Made by a program: the position numbers and the translations under genes
Shown here: piece by piece, positions 6,021 to 6,154 of the stretch
Position numbering within the stretch: the stretch's first letter is position 1
Layout: each line of letters starts with the position of its first letter
The notes under the pieces: generated by a model
The model's database searches: none
What the model was told of the DNA's origin: nothing
What the model saw: only the letters and a program-made list of their open reading frames with translations
Assembly: GCA_018610095.1 (NCBI GenBank)
Contig: JAHEOB010000283.1
Span: 1 to 6,154, forward strand
Source: Halothece sp. MAG
GTDB taxonomy: Bacteria; Cyanobacteriota; Cyanobacteriia; Cyanobacteriales; Rubidibacteraceae
DNA length: 6,154 bases
Direction: 5' to 3'

Positions 6021-6154
6021 TTACCCATCGTCATAGTTGAGAGAACAAGCCATTTGCCCTTGCCAGTTTTTTTTTATTACTAATTGAAAAAGCGCGATCG
6101 CGATAGATAATATGGTTTAAATTTTATTTATTCCTTATTCAAATCTTGCTCAAG
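6021..6154. other. AT-rich non-coding stretch, possibly with the tail of an upstream gene
   Basis: Nothing here is clearly coding. A run of nine T (6067-6075) and a HIP1 site are the only marked features. On the minus strand the last 27 bases (6128-6154) can be read as LEQDLNKE followed by TAA, which could be the C-terminus of a gene lying to the right. Eight residues are too few to identify it, and another frame ends after LSKI. Confidence 0.3.
6094..6101. repeat. HIP1 octamer in the non-coding right end
   Basis: Exact GCGATCGC within a longer GCGCGATCGCGAT; it is the only copy outside a gene. On the minus strand it is followed by CTTTTT, but the CGC-GATC-GCG stem is too short to call a terminator. 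Confidence 0.9.

Noticed and set aside
6040..6075. Rho-independent terminator ending in nine T on the plus strand
   Set aside because: The bases before the T run offer at best a 4-bp stem with a 9-base loop, and no plus-strand gene leads into it.

Overview
The window reads as chromosomal DNA of a cyanobacterium. The evidence is a FtsZ with the long N-terminal extension typical of that group, five copies of the HIP1 octamer GCGATCGC in about 6 kb, and three proteins of cyanobacterial hypothetical type. The species cannot be fixed from the sequence; a unicellular, moderately AT-rich lineage is a guess.

All confident genes lie on the minus strand and are read from right to left. The order of transcription is ftsZ (cell division GTPase), thiD (HMP/HMP-P kinase of thiamine synthesis), a coiled-coil protein with one C-terminal membrane segment, hisS (histidyl-tRNA synthetase), a 417-residue two-domain protein of unknown function, and the start of a very acidic small protein that runs off the left edge. 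Gaps are 12, 48, 21 and 13 bases, followed by a 4-base ATGA overlap. No convincing terminator lies between them. They probably form one operon, driven by a sigma-70-like promoter at about 5509-5537. A 7-bp dyad sits in the predicted leader just after it.

The right part (about 5433-6154) holds no credible intact gene. It contains the ftsZ promoter and leader, then a hairpin-rich stretch. Two 28-base copies of the same hairpin (8-bp outer stem, GNRA-type tip) start 289 bp apart there. They resemble the right-end structures of IS200/IS605 (tnpB) elements of cyanobacteria, so the stretch is best read as a decayed or non-autonomous element inserted upstream of ftsZ. The last 27 bases could be the tail of a further minus-strand gene.

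The operon mixes division, cofactor synthesis and translation functions, plus three uncharacterised proteins. These are the best leads for new biology, above all the membrane-anchored coiled-coil protein in the ftsZ operon and the coupled pair at the left edge. I see no CRISPR array, tRNA or rRNA gene, and no complete novel system.
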